This document shows positions 44,440-52,127 of a DNA stretch of 64,000 nucleotides, piece after piece. Within the stretch, counting starts at the first letter, position 1, and every line of letters starts with the position of its first letter. The stretch covers positions 3,038,001 through 3,102,000 of the forward strand of contig OX246690.1 in the NCBI GenBank assembly GCA_945909635.1, read 5' to 3'. Below the pieces are notes generated by a model. It was not told the origin of the DNA and searched no databases. It saw nothing but the letters and a program-made list of their open reading frames with translations. The DNA comes from Clostridioides difficile_A (GTDB lineage Bacteria > Bacillota > Clostridia > Peptostreptococcales > Peptostreptococcaceae). A program made the position numbers and the translations under genes.

Positions 44440-44571
44440 AACTAAACACTCATATTTTTCTTTAAACTCTTTTATAGCTTCATTCCAAGCTTCTTGCTCT
44501 GTTATCCCTTTTTCTTTAGCAATTTTCTGTGCTATATCTCTAATTAACTCAGCACCTTCTAATATCCCCAT
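44437..44571 (-). CDS. Small protein, 44 aa
   Basis: ATG at 44571, with AAGAGGATGTGAG upstream. Single amphipathic helical protein (ILEGAELIRDIAQKIAKEKG then EQEAWNEAIKEFKEKYECLV). First gene after the RNA terminator; no family recognised. Confidence 0.6.
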   Translation of the reverse strand: MGILEGAELIRDIAQKIAKEKGITEQEAWNEAIKEFKEKYECLV

Positions 44572-44638
44572 AATTATCTCACATCCTCTTTTTTATATAA
44601 AATACAACAATTAAATTCATTTTCCTTCTTAAAAAAAT

Positions 44639-44672
44639 AAAAGACTAAGCTTACCCAAACTTAGTCTTTTTA
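44639..44672 (-). terminator. Terminator below the tRNA-like RNAs
   Basis: AAAAGACTAAG / CTTAGTCTTTT stem. T-runs on both strands, so it can work in either direction. Confidence 0.8.
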
Positions 44673-44700
44673 TGGGGGAGGTACATATTCTTTAAGGGAG

Positions 44701-44772
44701 CAAGTTCTAGGAATCGAACCTAGATTAAACACCAGTACTCACATGGTGAGTGAGGTTACCAAGCCCCACTCG
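44701..44772 (-). tRNA. tRNA-like element A (72 nt, non-canonical)
   Basis: Four stems in cloverleaf order on the minus strand: acceptor-like CGAGT/ACTTG (5 bp), D-arm-like GGGG/CCTC with loop CUUGGUAA, anticodon-like ACTCA/TGAGT with CAT in the loop, and a perfect T-arm CTAGG-TTCGATT-CCTAG. Missing are the two linker bases after the acceptor, a 7-bp acceptor stem, U33 context and an encoded CCA. So it is more likely a degenerate or mimic tRNA than a functional one. Confidence 0.45.
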
Positions 44773-44856
44773 ATTTTTAGACCTCTGAATTAAGATAAAA
44801 TTGTATGAGATTTTAATCTCAATTCAAATACTTAATATAGTGTATCAATAGATTTT

Positions 44857-44940
44857 GAACATAGTTAGAATTGAACTAACAACATCCTCATGCCCTGCCT
44901 AGTCTGTTCATATAAGCTAGGGCAATCCCTTAACCCTAGC
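44857..44940 (-). tRNA. tRNA-like element B (T-arm with acceptor-like stem plus adjoining hairpin)
   Basis: Perfect T-arm GTTAG-TTCAATT-CTAAC (44864-44880) and an outer GAACA/TGTTC stem (44857-44861 with 44905-44909), enclosing only about 22 nt besides the T-arm. Upstream on the same strand lies a GCTAGGG/CCCTAGC hairpin (44916-44940), and GCCCT/AGGGC offers a competing pairing. Not a complete tRNA. Confidence 0.35.
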
Positions 44941-45045
44941 CAATTATTTAGTTTTGAGAGAGAAATTCTTCATTTCCACAATACTATTATCTCATGTCTA
45001 AAACAAAAAAACCTGCACATTTTCAGCACTCAAAAGTGGCTATAG

Positions 45046-45558
45046 TTAATTTAGTTTGTAATCTAACAATTCAAAAAGTGGTTCTTGTTCTATTAATGCT
45101 TTCTTTCCAAATAATGCTATTGATATTGAACTTATTGCTTGACCAGCTCTTATACTTAGTTGTCTTTCTTCTAAATGTACAATATCAACTATTTCCTGCC
45201 ACATTAAGCCATCTATATACTTAAGTTCAATAATTTGCTTGTGTATAGGTTTTAAATTCCTTATAGCTAAATCTATTGTAGATTTAATTATTTCTGACTC
45301 ATATAACTCTATTTCTTTTTCTGTTATTAAGTCTGATACATTAACAATAGCATCCTCAATCATATTACTAGTTTTGTTTGTTTTTCCTGTTTTGACACTA
45401 TCATAACTTATAGCTTTTGTTAAATCTCCAACAGAATTTTCTTTCAACATTTGTATTTCATTTTTTAATTTTATTATATTTGTATTTAATTGTTTATAAT
45501 TAGAAAGTTGTTTCTTAGTTGCATTAAAAAACTCTTTTTTAGTTTTAGACATACTCAC
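45046..45558 (-). CDS. ArpU/RinA-like late transcription regulator (sigma-70 region 4-like)
   Basis: 170 residues. N-terminal helical part (about 1-60), and a C-terminal HTH resembling sigma region 4: LKPIHKQIIELKYIDGLMWQEIVDIVHLEERQLSIR across about 112-147. Phage regulators of the ArpU/RinA/DUF1492 class activate the late operon upstream of terminase, which is where this gene lies. Its own promoter is visible just upstream. Confidence 0.8.
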   Translation of the reverse strand: MSMSKTKKEFFNATKKQLSNYKQLNTNIIKLKNEIQMLKENSVGDLTKAISYDSVKTGKTNKTSNMIEDAIVNVSDLITEKEIELYESEIIKSTIDLAIRNLKPIHKQIIELKYIDGLMWQEIVDIVHLEERQLSIRAGQAISSISIALFGKKALIEQEPLFELLDYKLN

Positions 45559-45589
45559 ACACTCCTATTAATTATGTTATAATAATATT

Positions 45590-45618
45590 TGTATATAAAA
45601 GTTTTATATTTTTGACAA
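45590..45618 (-). promoter_or_regulatory. Promoter for the late regulator
   Basis: Minus strand TTGTCA (45613-45618), 17-bp spacer, TATACA (45590-45595). A GGAGTG/CACTCC hairpin lies just upstream (about 45620-45637) and may be an operator or a weak terminator of the early operon. Confidence 0.6.
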
Positions 45619-45659
45619 GTGGAGTGTGAAAGCACTCCTTTTTTCTTTATTACTAAATA

Positions 45660-45944
45660 CTATGCTTTAAAATTTATTGTTTCAATTTCTTCTAACAGTT
45701 CCTGCAACTTTGTATCATGAGATTCAATAATTTCTAAATTAGTTTTAGTAAACTCACACTCAATACAGACTATATCAGTCCATTCTTGAAGGGTTGGCTT
45801 ATTCTTTACAACTTTACCAGTAAATTTACCAGTTGTTTTGTTTATTTTTTTAATAATCTCATATCCATAATTTTGTATGAATATTAGTTGCCCTCCACAT
45901 TTTGGACAAACAAATTTTTTTAAATCATTTTTATTGTGTTGCAT
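45660..45944 (-). CDS. Zinc-ribbon protein, 94 aa
   Basis: Two CxxC pairs: CPKCGGQ (about 13-19) and CIECEF (about 56-61), giving a plausible four-cysteine zinc site. Small early phage protein, probably nucleic-acid binding. ATG with AAGGAGT. Confidence 0.65.
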   Translation of the reverse strand: MQHNKNDLKKFVCPKCGGQLIFIQNYGYEIIKKINKTTGKFTGKVVKNKPTLQEWTDIVCIECEFTKTNLEIIESHDTKLQELLEEIETINFKA

Positions 45945-45958
45945 ATTAACAACTCCTT

Positions 45959-46366
45959 TTAAACAACATCTTCTAGTACAACCTCAACCCTTGGCTTATC
46001 ACTATAATACTTACTAGCCACTACCTCAACTATCTGTGTATCATCCTTATACGCTATCTCATTAAGTACATCAGCTACAATCTTAACAACATTGTCAATA
46101 TCGGGTTTCTTGCTAGGTCTTAACACATTATTTCTTTTCTGCTCTTTAACTTTTTTACTGTTACTTTTAGCTATAGAATAATAGCATCTTAAAGTCATTT
46201 TTATGTATCCATCAAAGTAATATTTGACTTTAGATTGATATAGCCATTTTATTAGGTCCTCATAATTTTTAGTTTTATTAGGTGTATAGGTCCTTTTAGT
46301 TATCGAGTTGAATTTAGGTCTTTCCTTGCCAACTGGCTCTCCATCTATTGTAAAATTAACCTTCAT
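45959..46366 (-). CDS. rusA: RusA-family Holliday junction resolvase
   Basis: 135 residues from ATG 46366 (CAGGAGG upstream). GEPVGKERPKFN (about 7-18), YTPNKTKNYE and the acidic catalytic segment KKPDIDNVVKIVADVLNEIAYKDDTQIV over about 85-112 match RusA, whose conserved aspartates cut four-way junctions. In phages it resolves recombination intermediates before packaging. Confidence 0.9.
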   Translation of the reverse strand: MKVNFTIDGEPVGKERPKFNSITKRTYTPNKTKNYEDLIKWLYQSKVKYYFDGYIKMTLRCYYSIAKSNSKKVKEQKRNNVLRPSKKPDIDNVVKIVADVLNEIAYKDDTQIVEVVASKYYSDKPRVEVVLEDVV

Positions 46367-46382
46367 TATCGACCTCCTGACT

Positions 46383-46748
46383 TTACAACTCAACTTTCTC
46401 TACAGTATCTAAAATAATAACTTCATATTTTACATAACCATAGTTATTTTCAATGTATTCTTCTATAAGTACATCGTCCTCTGGATTATTAGGTCTATTA
46501 ATGTCTTGAACTATATCAAGCTGTATACTGTCATGTTCAGCAAACCATATTACATAACTATTCTTTTTTTCATTTGACCATCGTTCTATTTCATTTAATA
46601 ATTCCTCAATATTTAGATTTTGTAATCTACTTTTGTAAAATCCACATATATTTGCTTTATCATATACTACTTTTTCTTTTTTATTACATCTTCCAATTTT
46701 CCTACCTCTATAATGTTTAAAATGAAAACAATCCTTACATATATCCAT
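46383..46748 (-). CDS. Small early protein with cysteine cluster, 121 aa
   Basis: N-terminal cysteines CKDCFHF, CNKKEKV and CGFYKS could bind zinc (about residues 4-38). The remainder is alpha/beta with acidic stretches. No family assigned. 17 bp before the RusA start. Confidence 0.6.
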   Translation of the reverse strand: MDICKDCFHFKHYRGRKIGRCNKKEKVVYDKANICGFYKSRLQNLNIEELLNEIERWSNEKKNSYVIWFAEHDSIQLDIVQDINRPNNPEDDVLIEEYIENNYGYVKYEVIILDTVEKVEL

Positions 46749-46760
46749 TTTATTCCTCCT

Positions 46761-46976
46761 TTATTTTATTCCTAACTCAACATAACCATTTCCAAGCTTA
46801 ACAAAATACTCAATCTCTTTGTTTACTTCAATTCCTGTAAATTTTTTATCTTTAAACGACTGTAATATCACTGTATCTCCTGCTTTAAAATCTACTGTAT
46901 GCTCTACTTCAATTTGTTTTTTATTCTTAATTACATCTTTAAAAGTACTAGAAGCTATCTGCAATTCATGTATCAT
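46761..46976 (-). CDS. Small protein, possibly ASCH/PUA-like, 71 aa
   Basis: FKDVIKNKKQIEVEHTVDFKAGDTVILQSF has the KNKKxxEV-(x)-FKxGD pattern of DUF3850/ASCH-like RNA-binding domains, but the protein is short. Early phage operon; role unknown. Confidence 0.5.
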   Translation of the reverse strand: MIHELQIASSTFKDVIKNKKQIEVEHTVDFKAGDTVILQSFKDKKFTGIEVNKEIEYFVKLGNGYVELGIK

Positions 46977-46998
46977 AAGCTCACACCCTTTAAAAGTT

Positions 46999-47184
46999 TT
47001 AGTCTATTTCAATTTCTACTATAGTTCTACTTAAAAGCTTCACATTATAATTTTCTTTTATATTTTCCTCATCTTTTTTAAAAGCTCTTGCTTCTTCTAA
47101 GTCAGTAAATATAGAGCTGTATACGTTCCCTTTTTCCCATTCTCTTGTTGTCTGCCAAGTCACTTTAAATTCTGTAATAACCAT
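46999..47184 (-). CDS. Small early protein, 61 aa
   Basis: FKVTWQTTREWEKGNVYSSIFTDLEEARAFKKDEEN, then a beta segment. ATG with AAGGAGC. No family recognised. Confidence 0.6.
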   Translation of the reverse strand: MVITEFKVTWQTTREWEKGNVYSSIFTDLEEARAFKKDEENIKENYNVKLLSRTIVEIEID

Positions 47185-47214
47185 ATTAACTGCTCCTTTT
47201 CATAATCTTACTCC

Positions 47215-47412
47215 CTAGTCGCAAAATCTATTTATAAAATTCTCTACATATCTATATTGTTGTTTAATATAAGCATCATCTTCATTGCCACCAGTAGCCA
47301 TCCAGTCACATATTCTTCTATCTACATCACTTAATATGTCAAACGGTATATTATACTTATTTAAAGCATCATTTAATTGTTGTATATTATTTATCTCAAC
47401 CTTATTGTTCAT
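47215..47412 (-). CDS. Small early protein (DUF6877-like), 65 aa
   Basis: ATG at 47412 chosen for AAAGGATG about 8 nt upstream; a longer frame lacks a site. YNIPFDILSDVDRRICDWMATGGNEDDAYI looks like the DUF6877 family of Gram-positive phages, from memory. Function unknown. Confidence 0.6.
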   Translation of the reverse strand: MNNKVEINNIQQLNDALNKYNIPFDILSDVDRRICDWMATGGNEDDAYIKQQYRYVENFINRFCD

Positions 47413-47498
47413 ATTCAAATCATCCTTTTTATAAGTCAAAGTAAGTCTATAACATTCTAGTTTCATTCATAAACTTACTTTGACTTTATTTTTATAAA

Positions 47499-47822
47499 TT
47501 ACTTAGTCGGAACTGCATTATCTTCTATCTCCCAAAGATGAAAGCAATTTTCATGCAAATTTATATATTCTTCTTTTGGTGGTAGTATTTGTACTATGGT
47601 CTTATTTGGTTTCATGAGTTTGTATCTAACATACTTAATTTCATTCCAATTAGGAAATCTTTTTTCATTTGATATAGTTAAATGTTCTTTGCCATTTTCT
47701 ACTGAATATATAACATTACTCCCAGTATCTATGTTGTATATTTTTACATTTTTAGCCCCTAACTTTTCAAGTGATTCTTTTGCAAGAATAGACCTATCAT
47801 TTTTATTCTCAACTAATAACAT
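47499..47822 (-). CDS. Small early protein, 107 aa
   Basis: ATG at 47822 with TGGAGGG. RFPNWNEIKYVRYKLMKPN and ENCFHLWEI (about 85-93) are patterns found in phage early proteins of the DUF7694 type, from memory. No catalytic motif. Confidence 0.6.
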   Translation of the reverse strand: MLLVENKNDRSILAKESLEKLGAKNVKIYNIDTGSNVIYSVENGKEHLTISNEKRFPNWNEIKYVRYKLMKPNKTIVQILPPKEEYINLHENCFHLWEIEDNAVPTK

Positions 47823-47839
47823 TTTATTCCCTCCAAATT

Positions 47840-48013
47840 TTATAAATAATTTTTTGTCTCCTTCTCTAGCCAATTCTCATATGCTATATCACAATCTTTA
47901 CTTTCACAATCTATCTTAGTGTTTTTGCAACTACCACAAATCTCTTTACTAAATCGCTTATACACTTCTCTTTCATCAAGATTCTTTGACTTGCACATTT
48001 CTTTATTAGTCAT
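47840..48013 (-). CDS. Small cysteine-containing protein, 57 aa
   Basis: ATG at 48013 (AAGGAGTG upstream). CGSCKNTKIDCESKDC may bind zinc. Early operon, function unknown. Confidence 0.55.
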   Translation of the reverse strand: MTNKEMCKSKNLDEREVYKRFSKEICGSCKNTKIDCESKDCDIAYENWLEKETKNYL

Positions 48014-48017
48014 AAAA

Positions 48018-48257
48018 TCACTCCTTATAATTCCTAAATGATTCAACTACCATTTCAGTCTCTCCACTAGTATCTTCTACAAAGTCTATTTGTCTCCCAT
48101 TAAACTCTCTTATATAATCTGCTATATCATATATTCTTTGACATTTATGCTCTATACAATGGCAAATGTCATTTATGCTTACTTCTTCTGGTATTTCAAT
48201 TATAATTTCATGTTCTAAAGTTACTTTTTCCTCAAACTTAATTTTATATTTTTTCAT
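48018..48257 (-). CDS. Small early protein, 79 aa
   Basis: ATG at 48257 (AAAGGAGG). Starts KKYKIKFEEKVTLEHEIIIEIPEEV and ends with an acidic helix. It resembles short phage proteins with a beta-hairpin and helix; no family. Confidence 0.55.
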   Translation of the reverse strand: MKKYKIKFEEKVTLEHEIIIEIPEEVSINDICHCIEHKCQRIYDIADYIREFNGRQIDFVEDTSGETEMVVESFRNYKE

Positions 48258-48283
48258 TTTAAATCCTCCTTTATTTCGTTTTT

Positions 48284-48339
48284 GAGAGTCGCAAAACACT
48301 TCAACAACAATTTATATTAAGATACATTTTGCAACTCTC
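48284..48339. repeat. Intergenic inverted repeat
   Basis: GAGAGT-GCAAAA / TTTTGC-ACTCTC arms, 13 bp with one mismatch, 30-nt loop, between two early genes. No T-run, so more likely an RNA hairpin or protein site than a terminator. Confidence 0.45.
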
Positions 48340-48365
48340 TAAACTGTTTTTGTTAGATATTTCTA

Positions 48366-48659
48366 TCACTCTGTTATAATAAAATCCACACACATTTCTA
48401 ATCTTTTATTTAGATTTTTAATTTCCTTTTTGACATACTCATTCCATGTTTTAATTGCTTGTTCTTTATCATCTGAAATTATATAAGCTCTAAAAATATT
48501 CTCTTTGCTTAATATTTTTCTTAACTCAGTTTTATCTATCTTAAAGAACTCTGTATCCCTAAAAAGCATTCTACTGTCTTCATATAGTTCAATAAACTTA
48601 TCAGTTATATTGTAAATTTCAATTTTTTCTAACCCTTGCGAGCTGCATATATAAAGCAT
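48366..48659 (-). CDS. Small early protein, 97 aa
   Basis: The stop of the gene upstream overlaps its ATG by one base. Alpha/beta, MLYICSSQGLEKIEIYN at the start. No family recognised. Confidence 0.6.
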   Translation of the reverse strand: MLYICSSQGLEKIEIYNITDKFIELYEDSRMLFRDTEFFKIDKTELRKILSKENIFRAYIISDDKEQAIKTWNEYVKKEIKNLNKRLEMCVDFIITE

Positions 48660-48982
48660 TATTCTTTTACCTCATTTTCAACCCATTTTCTAATTCCTGC
48701 CCTACATCTTTTTTCGTCAGTAGAAACAAACACACAATCGCAAGCACAACAGTCACAAATCTCATGTTCAAACAAAAAGTCTATTAATTTATCTTTAAAT
48801 CTTTTAGCATTTTCTACTTTCTCTATTTTCACTTCAACCAATTTTTCATAACAAGTTGGGCATATGTGTTTATCCATCCCAAGTACTCCTTTGCTACAAT
48901 CCTTTTTATATAGCTCAATACATTCTCCATTATATTTTTCAAATATTTGCTTACAAAAATCACACTGTATAACTTTACTCAT
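48659..48982 (-). CDS. Zinc-finger-like early protein, 107 aa
   Basis: ATG at 48982 with GGGAGGG. Pairs CDFCKQIF (about 6-13), CPTC (about 41-44) and a C-terminal cysteine run CDCCACDCVF suggest two metal sites. Overlaps the next gene upstream by 8 bp. Confidence 0.6.
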   Translation of the reverse strand: MSKVIQCDFCKQIFEKYNGECIELYKKDCSKGVLGMDKHICPTCYEKLVEVKIEKVENAKRFKDKLIDFLFEHEICDCCACDCVFVSTDEKRCRAGIRKWVENEVKE

Positions 48983-49100
48983 TTTTAAACCCTCCCATGT
49001 TATCGCAATTTTCACACTCTTTTAAATTCAATCTATACTCATAAATTCTGCCTACTACAATGCCTATCCCTAACAACATTAATCCACCTAAGATATTCAT
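48975..49100 (-). CDS. Short membrane-anchored protein, 41 aa
   Basis: ATG at 49100 with GAGAGGA. One N-terminal transmembrane helix (NILGGLMLLGIGIVVGRIYEY), then LKECENCDN. Similar to the N-terminus of the next gene, so a paralogue. Confidence 0.6.
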   Translation of the reverse strand: MNILGGLMLLGIGIVVGRIYEYRLNLKECENCDNMGGFKNE

Positions 49101-49333
49101 TTTTCAACGTCCTCTCTATTTCTATAATTCTTTCTTCTATCTAAAATGTTTTTGTAACACTTTTTATCACATGTATCAATTTCTTTCGAACAATACTCAC
49201 ACAAATCATTAGACTGTATAAATTCCATAATACTTTTACATTCTTCACAGTTTTTAGCTCTTAGATGATTCTCATAAATCCTACCAGCTATAAAACTTCC
49301 TATTACTAATATCGCACTAGCTAAGACATTCAT
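49097..49333 (-). CDS. Membrane-anchored CxxC protein, 78 aa
   Basis: N-terminal helix (NVLASAILVIGSFIAGRIYEN), then CEECKS, CEYC and CDKKC cysteine pairs. Paralogue of the 41-residue gene, sharing GRIYE and a Cys-x-x-Cys after the helix. Confidence 0.6.
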   Translation of the reverse strand: MNVLASAILVIGSFIAGRIYENHLRAKNCEECKSIMEFIQSNDLCEYCSKEIDTCDKKCYKNILDRRKNYRNREDVEK

Positions 49334-49766
49334 TTTGCAATTTCTCCTTACGTTCTAAAAACTCTTTTCTAACTTCCTCTAAATTCTCGTATTCATTTCC
49401 TACAACCTTGTAATCTCTACTATGATATATTTCTGTCTTATCTATAATCTCTATCCATTCTCCTTCAAATTTCTTCAAATAATGCCACTCTAAATACAAT
49501 TTAATACTTCTAAAATCTCTTTTTACAACTCCATATTGGCTTGTATCACGAGGATTATAATATTCTTTCAATATATCCCCTTCATAGATTTCTTGATTAT
49601 TTCTATCCCATTCCTCAGAACATATTCCAACATTACAAACTTTTCGCCATTTAAAATCTTCTTTCAGCATTAATAAACAGTCTGCAACATTACTCCACAT
49701 TATCGTTTTAGAATAAATCCACTTTTTATTTTCAAAATCATAGCCTCTATATTCAATCAAACTCAT
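49317..49766 (-). CDS. YopX-family protein
   Basis: 149 residues; EYRGYDFENKKWIYS and NQEIYEGDILKEYY (about 56-69) are typical of YopX proteins common in Gram-positive phages. Function not known. ATG overlaps the stop of the gene at 49763 (ATGA). Confidence 0.75.
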   Translation of the reverse strand: MSLIEYRGYDFENKKWIYSKTIMWSNVADCLLMLKEDFKWRKVCNVGICSEEWDRNNQEIYEGDILKEYYNPRDTSQYGVVKRDFRSIKLYLEWHYLKKFEGEWIEIIDKTEIYHSRDYKVVGNEYENLEEVRKEFLERKEKLQNECLS

Positions 49767-49900
49767 TTAATCATCCCCTCATACTCATATCTACTTAATA
49801 TTTTTATAGCTATATCAATAGCTTTATTTACAGAACACTTTTTCTTATTTACTATCTTTTCAGCTAATTTAATTACTTGTTCTACATTCGCTAATACCAT
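49763..49900 (-). CDS. Small early protein, 45 aa
   Basis: ATG at 49900 with AGAGGTG. Helical: ANVEQVIKLAEKIVNKKKC. It starts inside the end of the upstream gene and overlaps YopX by 4 bp, so translation is coupled. Confidence 0.55.
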   Translation of the reverse strand: MVLANVEQVIKLAEKIVNKKKCSVNKAIDIAIKILSRYEYEGMIK

Positions 49901-50249
49901 CTAACACCTCTTGAATATATTCTGCTTTCCAACCATCCTCAGTTGATTTATTTTCTCTAGCTAAATAACTAGCATAGCTACGACTAACTTTTATATATTT
50001 ACTAGCTTCTTTAGCACTCTTAAGAATCTTGACCTCTCCAGTATTTATATTGAAAACTTTTATAATTTTTCCTAGTCCACCACGATTTGCAGTTTTTATT
50101 TCTGAATCTTCATTTTTTATTTGTTTCTGAATTTCATTTTTTATTTTCTCATTTTTCTTTCTTATTGCTCTTAAATTAAGTTCAAACATATCATCTAAAT
50201 CCATAGTTTTACTTAGAACTTCATGTGCATCTATCCAAACTTTAGCCAT
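49869..50249 (-). CDS. NUMOD-like DNA-binding protein, 126 aa
   Basis: ATG at 50249 with GGGAGGGGG. After a basic coiled N-terminus, the segment IIKVFNINTGEVKILKSAKEASKYIKVSRSYASYL over about 60-95 resembles a NUMOD1/IENR1 module, a small DNA-binding unit found next to homing nucleases. No nuclease domain is present. Confidence 0.6.
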   Translation of the reverse strand: MAKVWIDAHEVLSKTMDLDDMFELNLRAIRKKNEKIKNEIQKQIKNEDSEIKTANRGGLGKIIKVFNINTGEVKILKSAKEASKYIKVSRSYASYLARENKSTEDGWKAEYIQEVLDGISECRTSN

Positions 50250-50265
50250 ATTCCATTCCCCCTCC

Positions 50266-50517
50266 CTATTCAGCTGGCATTTCAAATACTTTCTCTTGAT
50301 TATGTCTAACTCTGCAAGAATCTATATAATCCATTTTCACTCCATCTTCAATAAACTTTTGTATTTCATTTAACACTTGTATAGCTCTTTCTTTATTCTC
50401 ATATTCAGCTATTTTTCTATTTTCATTTTCAAGTATTGCATACATTTGATTAAAACCTATTTCAACCCTATCAGCTCTCATTAAACCTAATCTATCTTGA
50501 CTTCTAATTATTATCAT
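50266..50517 (-). CDS. Small early protein, 83 aa
   Basis: IIIRSQDRLGLMRADRVEIG at the start, then ENRKIAEYENKERAIQVLNEIQKFI. A frequently seen clostridial phage protein, with no assigned function. Overlaps the following gene by a few bases beyond its ribosome site. Confidence 0.65.
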   Translation of the reverse strand: MIIIRSQDRLGLMRADRVEIGFNQMYAILENENRKIAEYENKERAIQVLNEIQKFIEDGVKMDYIDSCRVRHNQEKVFEMPAE

Positions 50518-50589
50518 TTCTATTCCTCCAATATATTTATTTTATTTAACTTCTAGGAAGTAATATTGTATAACTACTCCCTAGATTAT

Positions 50590-51384
50590 TTAACTGAATT
50601 TCTCCTTCTGGCTTTTCTTAATAATCTCGTCTAATTCATCAGATGTGTATTGAGTAAATGTCTCATTAAAATTATGAAACTTAGTCTTTTTATCTTGATT
50701 AGCGTCCTTCTCTACAAAATTTCTATCGTCTCTATAAATTTTTTCTAAGAAACTGAATGCCTCGCCCTTTTTCTCTATGAATATATCTACTGCTTTTAAT
50801 AGTCTATTTTCATCCCAAGCAAATACTTTTTTTTGCATGTTATTACTTAGTTTTAAATGTGTACTTTCTTCAATCATTTCTTTATTTTTATTCACTACAA
50901 CACTTGTCTGTGTAGTATAGTTACAGGGTATAGTAGAAGGATATAGTAGATTAGTTTTTCGTTCCGGATTTATATCCGTTTGGGTCGGATTTATATCCGA
51001 AGGGTACGGATTTATATCCGAGCAGTCGGATTTATTTCCGACCTGTTGATAACTATCACTAATCAACTCTATGTACCTATATCCTAATTTATAGTAACTC
51101 CATGTACCGCCTTGTTTTAATGTAGCATGTTCTAATATACCTATTTTATCTAGCTTTTTGAGTACTCTATAAATAGTGTCATGCTTCTCTGTATAAAGAA
51201 TTGGTAGCTCTTTAATAACTCCTGAATAATCAACCCAATAATATTCAATTCCATTAATAAGTTTTCTTGCCATCCTGCCACTACCTAGAAAATCTACAAA
51301 CCATCTCAATATAAGTAAATCCTTTGTGTTTAATCCTAATTCTACTGCCTTTTTCTGACTGAATCCTAATATTGTATATTTCAA
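50590..51384 (-). CDS. Phage replication initiator-like protein with internal iterons
   Basis: 264 residues. The N-terminal part (about 1-110) is a winged-helix region: KKAVELGLNTKDLLILRWFVDFLGSGRM and DTIYRVLKKLDKIGILEH. The middle has three 7-residue repeats SDINPYP/SDINPTQ/TDINPE (about 125-150), whose DNA carries four iterons. The C-terminus (about 180-264) is helical. The gene lies next to RecT and Rad50-like genes; like lambda O it probably binds the origin inside its own gene. Confidence 0.7.
   Translation of the reverse strand: MKYTILGFSQKKAVELGLNTKDLLILRWFVDFLGSGRMARKLINGIEYYWVDYSGVIKELPILYTEKHDTIYRVLKKLDKIGILEHATLKQGGTWSYYKLGYRYIELISDSYQQVGNKSDCSDINPYPSDINPTQTDINPERKTNLLYPSTIPCNYTTQTSVVVNKNKEMIEESTHLKLSNNMQKKVFAWDENRLLKAVDIFIEKKGEAFSFLEKIYRDDRNFVEKDANQDKKTKFHNFNETFTQYTSDELDEIIKKSQKEKFS
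50965..51040. repeat. Four iterons, candidate phage origin
   Basis: CGGATTTATATCCG at 50965-50978, 50986-50999 and 51007-51020, and CGGATTTATTTCCG at 51027-51040. Each has CGGAT/ATCCG-type arms; spacing is 21, 21, 20 bp. The last copy is in a different reading frame from the other three. Confidence 0.75.
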
Positions 51385-51416
51385 GGTGCTTCACCTACTT
51401 AATTAACTTCTATCCT

Positions 51417-52127
51417 TTATAAATAAATTTCTAATCCTTTTTCAGCTATATTAACTGGTATTCCTACATTCTTTTCTACCTCTTTTATAAATAAATTCTT
51501 ATCACTATTATCTTCACTTAGATGCAGTAAAGTAATTGTTTTTATATTACTTAAATCATTAGCTTTTAAAAAATTAATTACATTACTTAACTCAAAGTGA
51601 CTTTTAACTATTCTATTTCTCAAATAAATCTTATTTTTGTTGTTGTCTAATAAATCTTTACTATAGTTACATTCAATCATGATGTGATTTAAATTCTTAA
51701 AGTTATATTCACAATAGTAACTATCTGTGATAAAAAGTAGATTGCCAATATCTTCATGATTTATTAAAAATCCAAGTGGCTCTACTGCATCATGTTTAGC
51801 TGAGAAAGCCATTATATTAAAATTACCTATCTTAAATAATTTCTCACTTTCTATAACTTTAGTTCTATGATTTTCTATTCCTAAAGCTTCTAATGTTCCT
51901 TTGCTAGAATATACATCTATTCCATTATTTGTAAGCCCTGTGATAGCCTTAGAATGGTCTTTATGTTCATGTGTGACCAAACACCCAATAACACTTTCTA
52001 AATTGAAATCTAAGCCTTTTAATATCTCTTTGTAACTGACTCCGCATTCTAAAATTAATGTCTCGTTTTCCAGTTGGAGCAAGTAACAATTACCTCTGCT
52101 ACTGCTCCCTAATACTTTAATTTTCAT
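51417..52127 (-). CDS. MBL-fold metallo-hydrolase (YycJ-like)
   Basis: 236 residues. HEHKDH at 53-58 is the HxHxDH zinc site; GSSSRGNCYLL at the N-terminus and DSYYCEYNF later are typical of YycJ/WalJ-type phage MBL proteins, with exonuclease-like activity suspected for some. Often located near RecT in clostridial phages. ATG overlaps the stop of recT by one base. Confidence 0.8.
   Translation of the reverse strand: MKIKVLGSSSRGNCYLLQLENETLILECGVSYKEILKGLDFNLESVIGCLVTHEHKDHSKAITGLTNNGIDVYSSKGTLEALGIENHRTKVIESEKLFKIGNFNIMAFSAKHDAVEPLGFLINHEDIGNLLFITDSYYCEYNFKNLNHIMIECNYSKDLLDNNKNKIYLRNRIVKSHFELSNVINFLKANDLSNIKTITLLHLSEDNSDKNLFIKEVEKNVGIPVNIAEKGLEIYL

Noticed and set aside
44701..44772. Functional tRNA-Met
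   Set aside because: Short acceptor stem, missing linker positions and a 5- or 3-nt anticodon-like loop are incompatible with a normal tRNA.
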